NCBI GenBank assembly: GCA_023488865.1
Contig: JAMDDG010000030.1
Coordinates: forward strand, 1-21,686
Length of the DNA: 21,686 bases
Direction of reading: 5' to 3'
From: Bacteroidota bacterium
Lineage (GTDB): Bacteria > Bacteroidota > Bacteroidia > Bacteroidales > Prolixibacteraceae
A program made the position numbers and the translations under genes. Every line of letters begins with the position of its first letter. The first letter of the stretch is position 1. Shown one piece after another: positions 21,187-21,686 of this stretch. Below the pieces are notes generated by a model. It saw nothing but the letters and a program-made list of their open reading frames with translations. It was not told where the DNA came from and made no database searches.

Positions 21187-21686
21187 ATGGAATTTTTTCT
21201 TGACTCGGCCAACATGGCTGAAATTGAAGAAGCCCTAAAACTGGGGATCATTGATGGTGTTACAACAACGCCAACATTTATGCACAAAAATGGCATCACG
21301 GATATCGACGGTGCTATCATAAAATTGTCAAAAATGGTTCCCGTGCTGATGATTGAGGCGCTGGGCGAAACATCTCAGGAAATTGTTGCCGAAGCCCGCC
21401 GCCTGCTGGCCCTGGGTTTAGACAAGAAAAAAACGGTTTTCAAGATCCCGGTGAACATGGAAGGAGTTAAGGCATGTAAAAAATTGCATGAAGAGGGATT
21501 TCTGGTAAATGTTCACCTGGTTTACAATATTCAGCAGGCATATATGGCGCTGACAGCCGGTGCCAATTATGTATGTGTGCTGGTTGGCCGCATGCAGGAC
21601 CAGGGTCACGATGCGCTCGGTTTGGTTAAGCAGATTGTTGAGGTAATTAATCATTACAAATACGATGCAAAGGTGATGTTCTCCTC
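21187..21686 (+). CDS. Transaldolase, small TalC/Fsa-type (runs off right edge)
   Basis: The first 166 codons of a short single-domain transaldolase of the TalC/fructose-6-phosphate aldolase group (complete members are about 215-220 aa). It reads MEFFLDSANMAEIEEALKLG, IIDGVTTTPTFMHKNGITDI, with the Schiff-base Lys86 in TVFKIPVN, then NVHLVYNIQQAYMALTAGA and VCVLVGRMQDQGHDALG. In the non-oxidative pentose phosphate pathway it interconverts sugar phosphates; some homologues are aldolases on fructose 6-phosphate instead. It starts 13 bases after kdsA and is likely the fourth gene of that operon, possibly linking Kdo synthesis to the pentose phosphates from which arabinose 5-phosphate derives. 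The C-terminus is outside the window. Confidence 0.9.
   Translation, partial: MEFFLDSANMAEIEEALKLGIIDGVTTTPTFMHKNGITDIDGAIIKLSKMVPVLMIEALGETSQEIVAEARRLLALGLDKKKTVFKIPVNMEGVKACKKLHEEGFLVNVHLVYNIQQAYMALTAGANYVCVLVGRMQDQGHDALGLVKQIVEVINHYKYDAKVMFS

Overview
The window looks like a chromosomal segment of a Bacteroidota bacterium, probably a free-living or gut-type polysaccharide user. The evidence is the repeated TAnnTTTG promoter element characteristic of that phylum, the near absence of Shine-Dalgarno sequences, a secreted GH51 arabinofuranosidase beside a xylose operon, and a PorE-like TPR/beta-propeller/OmpA protein. The genus cannot be fixed from the sequence alone.

Region 1 (1-4424) is a pentose module. 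On the minus strand a GntR-type sugar regulator is followed by xylulokinase and xylose isomerase, the last running off the left edge. A secreted alpha-L-arabinofuranosidase is transcribed divergently. Two near-identical 18-bp motifs, one at the regulator's own promoter and one just upstream of xylB, look like its operators.

Region 2 (about 4425-11170) is an AT-rich, all-minus-strand defence island with foreign character. It holds a giant (1531 aa) STAND-type NTPase with an N-terminal Mrr-like nuclease domain, resembling Avs-type antiviral proteins. It also holds an intact RhuM-family gene and debris of a decayed restriction-type locus: a second, truncated rhuM, the C-terminus of the gene that preceded rhuM, and a further broken ORF. 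A 22-bp perfect palindrome overlaps the STAND gene promoter.

Region 3 (about 11170-11812) is a small unusual locus. A 71-codon ORF of unknown function lies beside a 21-bp tandem repeat (nine units) that reads as a heptapeptide VTG repeat on the minus strand, interrupted by one stop. A short dispersed-type repeat follows in the leader of the next operon.

Region 4 (11813-14087) is a three-gene operon that looks like methionine synthase taken apart: a corrinoid carrier, a homocysteine S-methyltransferase and a MetH activation-domain-like protein. No folate-binding module is present. A 25-bp stretch inside the corrinoid gene is an exact inverted copy of the repeat in its leader and replaces a normally conserved segment.

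Region 5 (14186-21686) is core metabolism and envelope. It contains class II fructose-bisphosphate aldolase, a PorE-like outer-membrane/peptidoglycan protein with a small lipoprotein, tRNA-Leu(GAG), and an operon kdnA-kdnB-kdsA-transaldolase. That operon predicts 8-amino-Kdo in the lipopolysaccharide inner core. The last gene runs off the right edge.
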